64,000 nt of DNA, taken from assembly GCA_033060915.1 (NCBI GenBank), contig CM065377.1, positions 36,307,183 through 36,371,182 on the forward strand, written 5' to 3'. The position numbers and the translations under genes are program-made. Shown here piece by piece: positions 44,036 through 56,524 of the stretch (its first letter is position 1; every line of letters begins with the position of its first letter). The DNA is from Euryodendron excelsum. Its lineage: Eukaryota; Streptophyta; Magnoliopsida; Ericales; Pentaphylacaceae. The notes beneath the pieces were generated by a model. It worked only from the letters and a program-made list of their open reading frames with translations, searched no databases and had not been told where the DNA came from.

Positions 44036-46306
44036 TGTCGTGCCTCAATTTTTGAACCATCAAGATGCTATGTGGAAAACACATGGTACTTTCTCATTAG
44101 AACTCATCCTTCTAGAAGGACAAGTGCGACTAGGTTTGAATTGAAAATTGATTTGAATAAAGGCTTTTGAAAAAGATTGGGAGTCGCCACCAAATTTTGT
44201 TAAGGCGAGTTATGTCACCTAAAACTAAGTGTAATCTGAAAACTAAACTTATGGCTTTTGAAAAGGTTTTAAAAAAAACTTCATCAAGAGGGGGGTTTTT
44301 TTAATAAAACAGGTTATTTGGCAACCTTTAGAAAGATTTAAGCCCTTTTTGAAAATAACTCCATTTTGGTCTTTCAAAAACAGTAATTCTATGTTTGGAG
44401 GTTGGTTAGTATGGGGAAGATGCATCAGGTTATCATCCTATCCCTTCCTTGCGGTACTTATATATGTTTGCACCCTAGGTTTACTCATTTAGAATCTTTA
44501 GTTATTCTATGTTCAATTATGTCCACCTTGAGAATTTTGGAAAAGAGGCTTATATGATCACTTTAGAGATAATATGATGCATAATATGCAAGTTCATGAG
44601 AAGAATTTGAATTTGGAGAGAGGTTTTGAAAAAGGGTATCAGAATTTTGAAAAAGGGCTGTGACCACACCCATGAGAGTTTTCTACATATCCCTTTGTTA
44701 GGAATCAGGTCAGTCATAGTTTAGACTCGGGGTCTGATTGAAAATAGGCACTTTGAGGGCTTGTTTGATTTGAAAAGACACTTCAAGAGCTTTAGAAAGT
44801 TTGATATGAAAAGAGTTTTATTTGAACTCAAATTAGAAATTTGAAATTGAACTTTGATTTTGAACTGACTTTGACTTGAAATGGAACTTTGAAATGGAAC
44901 TTGAACTTGAACTTATTTTGGAAAAATTGATTGAACTTTGAAATCATCTTGACTTGAATTGCAGTTTGAAAGGTTTAGAAAAGAGTTGAAATTTCCTAAT
45001 TTAGAGTTAGGGTTGAACTAAGGTTTTAGCCTCTGAAGACTTAGGTAACCTAGGGTTTAAACATACCATTGAAAAGTTTGATTTTGGAAAAGCTTGATTT
45101 TAGAAAGTTTCAAATTAGAAAAAAATTTTAATTAGGAAATTTCTATTTTAGGAACGCTTTCATTTTAGGAAAGATTTTATTTTAAAAAGATTTTATTTTA
45201 GAAAGATCTGATTTTGGAAAGTTCCCATTTTAGGAAAGACATGATTTTGGAAAGATAGGATTTAGGAAATGTTTGAAATTGATAAGGTTTGATCTTTATT
45301 TCCTAAATTGAAGATTAGATTTTATTTCCAAAAATAGATGACATGATTTGGTTTCCTATTTGAAAAAGATTTGATTTAAATTGAAATTGAAAAGCTTTAA
45401 TTTTGGAAATCTATCATTTTATGTGACTTTTGAATTAGGGAATCTATGATTTCATATAGAAAAAGGGTTTTGGAAATCTATGATTTTATGTAGAAAAAAT
45501 TAGGGTTTCCTAAACATGGACTCTAGGGTTTTGACTTGGACTTGAAGACAAAGAGTTTTTAGAAAGTAAATCTTTGAAAAGAAGTTTTTAGGAAGTGGAT
45601 TTGCAAAATAATTTTAGAAAGGTATGAATATAGACTTTTTGCAAGTTTCTTGAATATTTCACTTTCCTAAAATGATTCTAATCATGAGAAAACTAGAATC
45701 ATTCTAGAGTTGTGATTTTGAAAATAACTAGGTCAGGAAACCCTAATATGACCTTTGATTATCTCTTTGAATGTTACACTTTCCTAAAACAACCCTAACC
45801 ATGGAATGGCTAGATTCACCTTAAAGTTGTGATTTCTTGAAAAGCAATTTAAGACTTGAACTCAAATTTAGACCTTGATGGTTATATTGAATATAACACT
45901 TTTCTAAAACAACCCTAACCATGGAATCGTTAGAATCATCTTAGGATTGTGGTTTTAAAAATAACTTTGAAGAAAATGTTTTGAAAGCAACCTTTAAAGG
46001 AAAAGGTTTTGAATGCAAATTTTGAAGGCAACCTTTAATGCAAGTTTGAAAACATCTTTGAATGCATGACCATGATAGTAACAATATAATAAGGACATGA
46101 ACATATAAGGTTAGGCTTCATCACATAATCAAGGGGGTTGTACCCACACCGCCTTAGATGGAACTCAAAGAAAATCCCCGACATGGTGATCCGCTCTAAG
46201 ACCTTCCTAGGCATGGAGGTCTCATGTTTCAAGTATACAACAAGAAGAGGTAGAAGATAGAGATTAAAATAGAAGAAAAAAAAACCAAGTAGGTTAGGAA
46301 GGAGAA
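44036..46306 (-). repeat. Ogre-type LTR F (inverted, broken by LTR E)
   Basis: It starts TGTCGTGCCTCAATTTT, the reverse of an Ogre LTR end, and reads inward through the PBS-like copy (about 44165), conserved core (44690-44735), G-poor tract (as AAAGTTTGA-type) and H2 hairpin (45667-45707). It reaches the CCCACTTGG leader region, broken at 46306 by LTR E. The five bases before it, ATCAT, would be its target-site copy; the partner is not visible. Confidence 0.82.
45667..45707 (-). other. Leader hairpin H2 in LTR F
   Basis: On the minus strand 17 bases pair with 17 bases around a 7-nt loop, using only Watson-Crick and G-U pairs: CTAGAATGATTCTAGTT against GATTAGAATCATTTTAG. The sequence is clearly different from H2 in family A, yet pairing is complete. 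Confidence 0.75.
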
Positions 46307-48459
46307 TGTAAGCACCCCAATTTTACCTGCTTGACAATCTCTGGCCTGACCAAACTCATATTCAAACCAGCACAGAAAAATTCAAGTCCAAACCAGTTTT
46401 TCAAAATCAATCCAGTCAATCAATCACTTCGCAGGCTTCCTGGCCCAATAGAGGCAAAATAACCAAAATGCCCTTAGGGCATCACTCGATCCAATTCCAG
46501 TCGACACGTCTTCCTAAAGATGGTAAGTCTATATTTCAACCTCAATTCTAGTTCCAGTCCAGACTAGTCAAATTCAATCCGGCACATTTACTAAGAAAAC
46601 TCCTCAGAACAGTAAGTCCCTTCAAACTTATTGACCGAGATGGAACTCAAGTCCTCGAGATGGTAAAGTGGTTCACTTCTGGCACCTGCTATCCCACCAA
46701 CGTAGAATGTTTGCTATCCGGCACATCGATCGGGAAAGTACTTAAGGCCCCGAGACGATAAGACCATTCTGCAACTTCTCGAGATCGAGCAGTCTCTAGA
46801 ATGAACACACACTGTTAAAGTGGCAGAAATACTCACAAACAACACAACTGTTAGAGTGGCGGAAACACTCGCGAATAAGTCGATGTTGAGAATTGCCAAC
46901 AAACCCCCTATGTCACAAGACCAAACACGCCTCTTGACCGTGACACATTTACTGACGGATGGGATACCTTTGAAAACCAACTCGTCACACACCGTCAGAG
47001 TGGCAGAAACACTCAAAACCCAAGTCAACACTAGTGCCTGCTAGCCCACTCTGGTGAAAAATGACCAAACTATCCTTGGACCCTATCAGCATGCTTCTTG
47101 AGAAAATACCCAAGACCTCGGAGTGATAAGTCCACCATTCTAGGATTGTCTCAAAGACAATCCGACATGTTCAAGTGCCTTCTAGTCAATTCCGGATCAA
47201 TTCCGAGACCATTCGGTCAAATTGACCATTTTGTCCCTCGACATTTGATTGCCTTAATGAGCCACACTGGCTTTAGGTATCAAACCAGTTATCTTCTAGG
47301 GATGTTTTTAATAGTATTTCCAATATTCTAGTACCTTGATAGACCATTCCGAGTCTATTCCGGTAAGCCTGGTACAAAATAACAATTTTGCCCCTAGTGG
47401 GCCAGTTGTCTTTTCCAAACCACACCGGCTTTGGGTATCAAACTGGCAATCCCTCGAAACACTCTCGATAGTGTTTCCAACCTTCAAGCCTTCTCCCATA
47501 TCACTCTAGGTTGATCCCAAAGTTCCCTTGGTTCAAATGACCATTTTGCCCTTAATGGGCCGGTTGCCCCTTTTGAACTATTCTAGCATTGGTTCTTAAG
47601 CCAGCTACCTTCGAGACACTCTTCTAAAGGCTTTAGTCCATCCCTAGCCTTTGGAGCATTCTTGGACTTTCCAGAATCACTTCTAGTAAAGCCAGGACAA
47701 AAATCACATGGTAGTCACTAGGATAAGCGCTCAAATCTTCTGCCTTGTGTCCCAATGGTCAAAAGATCTATTTATTACTGACTTAACAACTTTCCTAAGG
47801 GGGAGGTGCCACTACTAATGGTGCCAAGGAAAAATCAAGCCTGCATAAAAAGGGTCTACAAACTCAATCTAGAAACACTACCTCACTAAAATTAGGCTTC
47901 GAAAACCCTAGTTTTCTCAAGTCTTCTTCAAGCCCTAGCCTCCCTACACTCCATACATACAAACCCTAGCTTCTATACACTCTATACACTCAAATACAAG
48001 CCTCCAAGCATCCATTGAAGACCAAGTACAGCATCTTCAAAGCTCTCAAGGTGAAGCAAACAAAGCAAAAAGAAGATAAGGTAGGTTTTCGATTTAGTTT
48101 TTGCAATTCCACCCTTTCTCTTCTCTCTCCTAACCCACTTGGATTCTCTTCTATTTTAATTCCTATCGTCTACCTCCTCTTATTGCATGCTTGAAATAAG
48201 GGACTTCTCAGTTCATACCTGTAAGCACCCCATTTTTGACTGCTCGGCAGTTTACACTCCGTCCAGACTTGTTTTCAAGTCATTATAGACATATTCCAAT
48301 CGAGACCAATCCTCTAGTCCAAATTCCATCTTTCCATCGCTTCGCGGGCCTGTCAGGCCCAAATAGAGGCAAAATGACCAAAATGCCCTTAGGGGCATTG
48401 TCCTTTCTTATTCCAATTCTAATCCCTCTCTCGAGACAGTTTATTCCTCCAGACGGTCC

Positions 48460-49124
48460 GAGTAGCGAAACTACTCACAAAACCGTTAGAGTGGCGGAAA
48501 CACTCACAAAACCGTCAGAGTGGCGGAAACACTCATAAAACCGTCAGAGTGGCGGAAACACTCGCAAAACCGTTAGAGTAGCGGAAATACTCACAAAGCC
48601 GTTAGAGTGGCGGAAACACTCAAAACTCAGGCACGTCTCTTCGGAGACGTTAAGACCCCTTTCTAACCCCTCTCTCGAGACAGTTTATTCCTCGAGACGG
48701 TTCCAATCCAGGCACGTCTCTTCGGAGACGGTAAGACCCCTTTCCAATCCCTCTCTCGAGACAGTTTATTCCTCGAGACGGTCCGAGTAGCAAAACTACT
48801 CACAGAACCGTTAGAGTAGCGGAAATACTCACAGAACCGTTAGAGTAGCGGAAATACTCACAGAACCGTTAAAGTAGCGGAAGTACTCACAAAGCCGTTA
48901 GAGTAACGGAAATACTCACAGAACCGTTAGAGTCGCGGAAATACTCACAGAACCGTTAGAGTAGCGGAAGTACTCACAGAACCATTAGAGTAGCGGAAAT
49001 ACTCACAAAGCCGTTAGAGTAGCGGAAATACTCTCAAATCATCAACGCCGTCCGAGTAGTGAAATACTCAACCCCGTCCGAGTAGCGAAAATACTCACAC
49101 CGTTAGAGTGGCGGAAACACTCAA
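48460..49124 (+). repeat. 29-bp hairpin array and TTCG-loop hairpins in LTR A2
   Basis: Mixed units carry GAGTA..TACTC, GAGTG..CACTC and GAGTAG..CTACTC (48460-48476). Two intervening modules carry CGTCTC-TTCG-GAGACG (48634-48649 and 48715-48730) followed by GTTAAGAC or GGTAAGAC. The array is interrupted and about twice as long as in A1. Confidence 0.9.
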
Positions 49125-49214
49125 AACCTAGGTTAACACCAGTGGCTGTTAGCCCACTTCGGTGGAAAAGGACCAAACTACCCTTAGGACCTTTTCCGAG
49201 ACTTTTCAGTCAGG

Positions 49215-49998
49215 ATGACCATTTTGCCCCTAGGCATCCGGATGCCCCGGGAACCATACCGGCTTTGAGTATCAAACCGGTAATGTCCCGAGAATACTTT
49301 TTATAGTATTCTCAACCTTCCTTTACCTTTCTGGATCATTCCGGGTCAGTTCCAGCCAACCCGGTAAAAATGACCGTTTTGCCCCTGGAGGGCCGGTCTC
49401 CTTCTTCAACCACACCGGCTCTGGGTATCAAACCGGTAATGTCCCGAGAACACTTTTTATAGTATTCTCAACCTTCCCTTACCTTTTCGGATCATTCCGA
49501 GTCAGTTCCGGCCAACCCGGTACAAAATGAAGGTTTTGCCCCTGGAGGGCCGGTCTCCTTCTTCGACCACACCGACTCTGGGTATCAAACCGGTAAGGTC
49601 CAGAGAATGCTTTTTATAGTGTTCTCAACCTTTCTTTACCTTTCCGGATCATTCCGAGTCAATTCCAGCAAACCCGGTACAAAATGACCATTTTGCCCCT
49701 GGTGGGCTGGTCTCCATTTCCGACCACTCCGGCCCTGGGAATCAAACCGGCAACCTCTGGGAACATTCTAAATAATGTTTCCAGATCCCAAGTCTTCTTC
49801 CGGGACAGTTTGAGTCTGTCCCGGCAATTTTCCTATCCGGTTGACCGTTTTGCCCCTAAAGGCTCGGTCAACCTTTCCGACACATCTTATCCTCACTTTT
49901 CAAGTCAAATACCTCCAAGACACTATTTTAAGTGTTCCTGCTCCTTTCCGGCCTTCCGGGTCACTCTCGGCTCCTTTAAATCATTCCCGAATTTTCCG
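49215..49998 (+). repeat. 157-bp tandem repeat, five units, in LTR A2
   Basis: The TGACC..TTTTGCCCC motif recurs at 49215, 49371, 49528, 49685 and 49842. The extra unit relative to A1 shows the array changes by whole units. Confidence 0.9.
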
Positions 49999-50146
49999 GA
50001 GTCACTCCTAGTGAAGTCAGGCTAAAGTTTACATGGTAGTCACTAGTACAGGCGCCCAAATCTAGTCAAAAATACGTTGCTTGCCAACCTTAAATCTTTC
50101 CTAATTGGCTGGTGCCACTAGTAGTGGCGCCAAGCCAAAAAATGGC

Positions 50147-50171
50147 CTGGCGCCACTCCTAGTGGCGCCAG
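50147..50171 (+). promoter_or_regulatory. GGCGCC dyad upstream of LTR TATA box
   Basis: CTGGCGCCACT-CCT-AGTGGCGCCAG is a perfect 11-bp inverted repeat with a 3-nt centre, 53 bp upstream of the TATA box. A second, imperfect dyad lies at about 50110-50132. Related dyads occupy the same place in the other LTRs. Confidence 0.75.
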
Positions 50172-50223
50172 TATATAATTTGGCCTAGCGCCACTGCAAC
50201 AGGCGCCAGGTTTGTCTTCCCTC

Positions 50224-50231
50224 TATAAATA
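50224..50231 (+). promoter_or_regulatory. TATA box (TATAAATA) of LTR A2
   Basis: CTATAAATACAGAG is intact here, while A1 has TACAAATA and the inverted copy A3 has a further-changed version near 61105. It is followed by the telo-box leader. Confidence 0.75.
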
Positions 50232-53200
50232 CAGAGCCTCGTTCAACGTGAAAGGGGGTTTGCAAACTTAACCTAGAAATCACACAATTCGATATACAGA
50301 GCTCGAGCACCTCCAAAAACCCTAGTTTCCTTAGGTTCTCCAAACCCTAGCCACCCTACACTAAACCCTAGCCATCATACACAAACCCTAGCCTCCTATA
50401 CACTTACACACTCCCCCATATACTCATACACTAGCCTTCAATCATCTTTTGAAGACTGGAGGAGCTGCAACCCGAAGCTTAAAGATAACTCTTGAAGACG
50501 AAAGACGAAGATCAAGACCGAAGACCGAAGACTGCACGGCGCGCAAAATAAACAAGATACAAGGTAGGCTCCCTCTTTAATTTTCCGTACTTCCCCCCTC
50601 TCTTCTCTCTCCAACCCACTTGGGTTTTCTCTATTTTAATCCCCCATCTCTTTCCCCCCTTTTCTTTGCATGCTTGAAATAAGGGGATTCCCGGTCCATG
50701 TGTAGGATTGGGCTATTGGAGAGTCACCGTGTCGGGGGCTTTCTTCTAGTCTAACCAAAGACCACGTGGGTCCGGCCCCCTTGATTATGTGGGGAAGTCT
50801 TAACCTTGTATGTTCACGACCCCAAATTGCATTGTGCATATCATAGTCTTGCATCTTCCAAAATTCATTTTCAAAAAGTTGTTTTCAAAAATCGTTTTCA
50901 AACTTGTTTTCAAAATTGCATCAAAATCTCTTTTTCAAAAACTTGTTTTCAACACCACAATTCTAGGGTGATTCTAGCCTTTCCATGGCTAGGGTTGCTT
51001 TAGGAAAGTGTTATATTAAAAGTGGTCTTTTGGTCTATATTTTCAAACCTTTGTTTTCAAAACCACTTTCTTAAAGTGGTTCTAGCCCTCTTATGGCTAG
51101 AATTGCTTTAGGAAAGTGAGACGTTTTTAATCCTTCTAAAAACTCTCTCTTTTCAAAAATCTCTTCCTAAAAATCTCTTTTTCAACATACTTTCCTAAAA
51201 CTCTCCTCTCCAAAATTATTTTCAAAAACTCCCTTCCAAAATCTATCTTTAAAAATCTCTCTCCAAAATCTTTTCCTCAAAATTCACCCTCTAGAAACAC
51301 TCCCTAGATTCACCTTCCAAAAAACTCTCCCCAAAAATCTTTCCAAAAACTTTCTTCCCAAAATTTTCCTTCTCAAAATTCCCCTCTAGGATTTTCCTTC
51401 TAAAGTCTACGTTTCCAAAAACACACTTTCCAAAACTCCTTCTCTTTAAAATCCTTCTCCAAAAACTCCCTCTTCAAACATACTTTCCAAAAACTCCTTC
51501 CTAGGATTTCCCTTCTAGAAAACCTTCGTTTTCAAAAACGCACTTTCTAAAATCCCTTTTCCTAAAGTCAAGCCTTAGAACCCACAATTAGGAAACCCTA
51601 AATTTTCTTTCCAAAAACATGATTTTCAAACTTTGCCCCAAACCTAGGTTTCCAAAATCTCTTGTTTTCATATCCAAACTATACATGTTTCCAAAACCTC
51701 TTTTCTACGTTAAAATTCCACACTTCCAAAACTAGGGTTTCTAGAATCTCCCTTTTCAAATCCTTGCCAAATCCTATCTTCCCTTTAGGAAACCAAATCC
51801 AATCCTCCATTTTTGGAAACAAAATCAAATCTTTTCTTTTAGAAACTAAATCCAATCCCCTCCTAATCCCAAACCTTTCCTAATTCAATTCCTTCCTAAA
51901 CCATAAGTTTCCTAAACCCAAACTTCAGACCTTTCCTTAAATTTCAAAATCCAAATCTTTCCTAATTCAAGTCCTTCCTAAACTTCTACTTTCCTAAATC
52001 TTAAGTTTCCAAAACTTGAACATAAAAATCTTTCCTAAGTTTTAAAACTCAACTTTCAAATCTTTCCTAATTCAACCCTTTCCTAATTCAACCCCCCCTT
52101 TCCAAATCTTAACTTTCCAAATTCAAGTTTTCAAACTTTTTCCAAACTCAAACTTTTCCTAGTCTCAAGATTTTCCAAAACTCTAAAACTTTCTAAATCA
52201 AAACTTTCTAAATTTGAAACTTTCTCAAATCTTTCTAAACTTCTAAACTTTCTAAATTCTAAACTTTCCAAAACTTCAAAATCTTTCTAAATCTAAGACT
52301 TTTCTAAACTCAAAACTTTCTTAATTTAAACATTTCCTAAACTAAAAACTTTCCTTTTTCAAACTTTTCCCAAAACGAAATTTTCTTATTTTCAAAACTC
52401 CCTTGTTTTCAAAACTTTTCAAATTCAAAACTTCCTTTTTTTCAAACATTCCAAAACTCAAAACTTTCTTAATTCAAAACTTTCCTAATTCTAACCTTTC
52501 CTAATTCCAAAACTTTCCTAAACCTAAAATTTTCCTAATTCAAAACTTTCCAAAAATGAAACTTTCCTAAATCGAACTTTTCCTAATTCAAACATTTCCT
52601 AAATCCAATCTTTTCCAAATTCCCAAACCTTCCAAGTCAAGTCAAATCTTTCCTAAGTCTCCTCTTTTTCCTAAGTTTAGGTTTCTTAAACCTTCCCTTT
52701 CCAAAACAAGTCCAAGTCTAGCTTTTCAAATCAAAATTCAATCTTTTCACTTCTAAAATTCCAATGTCCAATTTTCAATCTTCTATTCAAAGTCCAATCT
52801 CTTCAATTTCGATTTCCAATCCCCTCTTCTAATTTCAAATCAAATTCAATTTCCAATCCAATCTCCTTCTTCAAATCAAACCTTCTATTTTCAATCGGAC
52901 TCCGGTCCGAACTACGACTAACCTGATTCCCCCAAAGGGATACGTAGGCAACCTCCATAGGTGCGGTCACAATACTTTTCAAACTTTCAATTCCACCCTC
53001 ATGGGTGGGTTTCCAAAATCTTTTCAAATCTCAAATTCCAATCTATTTTCAAAATTCCAAAATTTCTATTTTCAAACTTCTACTTTCAATTTTCAAACTT
53101 TTCAATTTCAATTCTATTTCTTCAAATCTATTTTCAAATCAAATCAATTTCTTTTCAAATCAATTTCTATTGTCCCATTCTCTCATCTTGCACTTGCATA

Positions 53201-54207
53201 TCATGCATCATATTTTTCAAACATTATTTTTCTAAAGTGAATAGGATCGACCATTTGTTAATACAAGACTCTCATAGGTGAATCTAGGGTAGATTGACAT
53301 GTAGGTACCGAAAGGGCAGGGTAGGGTGATAGCTTAGTGCGTCTTCCCTACACGTAACGAACTTCCGAACCTAAGATCATTGTTTTTGTAAGACCAAAAG
53401 GAGTTACTTTTCAAAAAAGGGCTAAATGTTTTCCAAAGGTTGCCAAACAACTTGTTTTCCTAAAAACCCTCTCTTGAGGAGATATTTTTCAAATCGTTTT
53501 CCAAAACCCTAAGTGTAGTCTTCGGATTATTCTTAGTTTTTAGGTGACCTAACTCACCTTAATCAAGTTAGGTGGCGACTCCGAATCTTTTTCAAAAGCC
53601 CTTTATTCAAACCTGTTTTCAATTCAAACCTAGTCGCACTCATTCTTCTAGGAGGGTGAGTTATAATGAGAGAGTACAGCATTTTTCCCGCTTGGGTGAG
53701 TATTCCTCGAGTGCGAAAAATTTGGGTGCGACAATACCTAGGAAGAATTGTTGAAGGTCACCGTGTTAGGGGCTTTCTTCAAATTCAACCTAAAACGGCA
53801 TGGGTTCGGCCCCCTTGATTATATGGTAAAGCCTAACCTTATGTGTTCACGACCCTATTGCATTGTGGTTATCATGCTCAAGCATTTCATTCAATATTGC
53901 ATTCAAATCTGTTTTCAAATTTGCGTTAAAGTTCTCTTTTAAAATTTACATTCAAAACCTCCTCCTTTCAAACTAGTTTTCAAAACCATAATCCTAGGAT
54001 GATTCTAACCATTCCATGGTTGGGGTTATTTTAGGAAAGTGTTATATTCAATATGACCATCAAGGTCCCAATTTTGGGTTCAACCCTAAATTATTTTTCA
54101 GTAAAACACAACTCTTAAGATGATTCTAACTACTCTATGGTTAGGGTCGTTTAAGAAAGTGTAACATTCAATGTGATCATTATGGTCCATATTTCAAACC
54201 CTAGTTG

Positions 54208-54904
54208 TGTTGGCCCAAAAGGCAACCCAAGAGGGGGGGTGAATTGGGTTTTTCGAAGATTAATGGCAATTAAGATTAATTAAAATTAATCTAATCAATG
54301 TAACAGTGATCAATCAATATGTAATGCAATGTCATCAAAAGAAGAAAGTAAAACAGATTATCTTCATTGAATCTTTATACCTCAAAACAATTTTTCACTT
54401 TAGATTCCATGTAGAGATCATGCAAACACGATGAATTTTCTTCTCAAGCATCCTTCATCAGATTATCTTGAACCTGATCTTTGCACACTTAAAGAAGTCT
54501 TCTTTTGAACTTTTTCAATTTCTTCACAATCAAATCATCTTCAACTGATCCTTACACATTCTGACGAAATCTTCAATCTTTTTGGGTGCAAGTCAACTTT
54601 ATTGAGTCTCTACATACTTGATGAAAGCCTTATTTGAACACCTTCAATCTCTTCGAATGCAAATCATTTGTTTGAAGTAGAAATAGGCGTCAATGCTCTG
54701 TTTGATTCATTGCATAGCTCTTAGAGTTCATTGCTTGATTCTAAACTTGTTATGCATTCACTTTGACATGTATTACACTTAAGGTTGAATTTTAAGTCTA
54801 AATTATAAACTTCATTAATCTGCACACTAAGTAAATGCATTAGTAAAATAACACAATGTTTAGTTATCATCAAAATCAACATAGGGATCAATCTTGAGTC
54901 AACA
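54208..54904 (-). repeat. Copia-2 3' LTR (697 bp)
   Basis: The plus strand runs from TGTTGGCCCAAAAGG to TTGAGTCAACA, so on the minus strand it begins TGTTGACTC and ends GGGCCAACA. It abuts a polypurine tract at its inner edge. The outer flank AGTTG (54203-54207) would be the target-site copy. Confidence 0.9.
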
Positions 54905-54920
54905 ATCTCCCCCCTTTTTA
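54905..54920 (-). other. Copia-2 polypurine tract
   Basis: The minus strand reads TAAAAAGGGGGGAGAT, directly against the LTR. It primes plus-strand cDNA and fixes the element orientation. Confidence 0.88.
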
Positions 54921-55600
54921 TGATGATAAAACCTTTGCAAAATAAGTTGATATATGATTAAATGAAATGGACAAAGTAGAATGGCATACCAGTAGAGAAC
55001 ACCCCCTTTGTTTCATAATTAAGCAAGTGATGCTTAAAGGACAAAGGACTTTTCAAAAACAACTTTTAGAAAGTTCTTGTCAGTTAAAAAAAAAAAAACA
55101 AAACAAATTGAGAGAAATGATTTATGTTACTCCCCCTGAGAACACGCTCTATAGTTATTACTTATTTCATTTCATTCCAATTTAATGCCAATTCATCAAA
55201 CAATTCATTGTTCATTTTAGTAAATCTTCATTTCTTGTCCAATTCTTCTCTAATTCAAAAATATGTGCAATTCACTTTCAACAAACACACATTGTACTTA
55301 TACATTCATTGTCCAATTCTTCTCCCCATTTTTGTCAATTCATCAAAAAGAGAAAGAGAATGAAAATTATAGACAGGTACAATAGCAAAAAATATTAAAA
55401 CAAAATAAATTGTATAATCAGGGAAGCAATCAGGGAAGCAAGTTATCAAGGAAATCAATTGAGCACCAGAACAAAAGCATATTTCATTCATTTAACACTG
55501 AGATTACACAAAATGTTTTACAGTTAATGTTTACAAAAAGAATGCCAAAATAACAAAATAAAAAACAAAAAATGTGATAACAGGACTATGAGTGACAAAA
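54921..55600 (-). other. Copia-2 3' untranslated spacer
   Basis: About 680 bp of AT-rich sequence with short poly-A runs (about 55087-55100) lies between the extra ORF and the polypurine tract. I see no gene. Confidence 0.6.
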
Positions 55601-56520
55601 CCATCAGTATTCAGGATGATGTTGGAGGATTTTGGAGTTTAAGGATCCTGTGATAAATCAACAGGATCCGAGGCAGTGTTGGATGGACTAGAAAAGGGTC
55701 TAAGCCTCAGACCATATGGCCTCCTTCGCACAAATCTAGAAACTGAGGCAGATGGTGTGTCTTGCTTTTCTAGACCAGCTTTCTTTCTTGGTACAGCATT
55801 CTCAGAGAAACTATTTGCAGGCTCATCCTCAGATTCAACTTATGTGTCCTCTAATTCTTCCTCTGGTTCCTTCTCTTATTGAGCTGTGCCTAGAGTTGTG
55901 TAACCAGTTTCAGGGTTTTGTTCTCCCTCATTTCTCTCTTTATTTTTTGGTTCTTTTTTCGTTTCCTCTTCCTCCACTGCAATGCCTTGAGCCTATTTTG
56001 AGTTGAATCATGTCTTACTTAAGGCTTTTCAACTGCAGCAATCCATCATCAAGCTTTTGGTTCATGCTTTGTAGCATGTCCATCATATTTCCTAAGAGTT
56101 CATCAACAGGAGAGGCTTCAAGAGTTTGGGTCAAGAGTTTTTTGGGTCCAAAAGCAAATGCTCTTTTCTGTGAAGAGCCAGTAGGGGCAACTTTGTTAGA
56201 CCTTGGAACGCAACGGCTATTAACTTTCTTATATCTCATCCTACTCAAGGTGTATTTATTGTATTCATCTTTATAGGGATCAGGCTTTCTGTAGTTCTCA
56301 CCCAAGAGGTTGACTTGAAAGTGTTTGAAGATCTTGGTGAGCAACATCCCATAGGGTAGGTTTTTGGAGGAGGTGGCAGCGACAGTGGCCATGTTGGAGA
56401 GAATATAGTATGGAACATCAATTCTGGTGTTTGTGAGGAAGGCCTATAAGAAGAACAATTCCTTCTCACTTACATGTTCAAAACTACCAACTTTGGGTAT
56501 AAAAATTTTGGCCACAAAAT
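55600..56520 (-). pseudogene. Extra 3' ORF of copia-2 (env-position, putative plant transposon protein-like)
   Basis: The best segment (56392-56015) reads SSKNLPYGMLLTKIFKHF, an acidic/basic stretch, YTLSRMRYKK, and a helix-rich end MMDMLQSMNQKLDDGLLQL. The LPYGMxLTKIFKxF block is shared with the copia-1 ORF at 5627-6668, at the same place after pol. Upstream (56520-56393) another frame continues the same domain. Downstream, to about 55600, Ser/Glu-rich coding is broken by stops. The N-terminal half present in copia-1 is missing or unrecognisable here. No transmembrane segment is evident. Confidence 0.62.
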
Positions 56521-56524
56521 GGTG

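Larger units (their letters stand above)
48220..53733 (+). repeat. Ogre/Tat-type solo LTR, family A copy 2 (5514 bp)
   Basis: It begins TGTAAGCACCCC, ends GGGTGCGACA, and is flanked by exact ATACC duplications at 48215-48219 and 53734-53738. It is very close to copy A1 over most of its length, for example through 9480-10500 versus 51120-52140. It is about 400 bp longer because of one extra 157-bp unit and a longer hairpin array. It has an intact TATAAATA (50224-50231), an 11-bp-stem GGCGCC dyad (50147-50171) and telo-boxes. It is inserted in LTR E. Confidence 0.95.
46307..54207 (+). repeat. Ogre-type LTR E, split; right end outside window
   Basis: It begins TGTAAGCACCCC at 46307 (preceding GAGAA would be its target-site copy). 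Its own pieces are 46307-48219 and 53739-54207; copia-2 interrupts it at 54208. It has GAGTG..CACTC units (46805-47010), TTTTGCCCCT blocks (47390, 47545), an ATAAAA box near 47844, telo-boxes (47900-47970), the donor-like site at 48080/48081, and H1/H2 hairpin versions at about 53995-54035 and 54115-54155. Confidence 0.85.
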
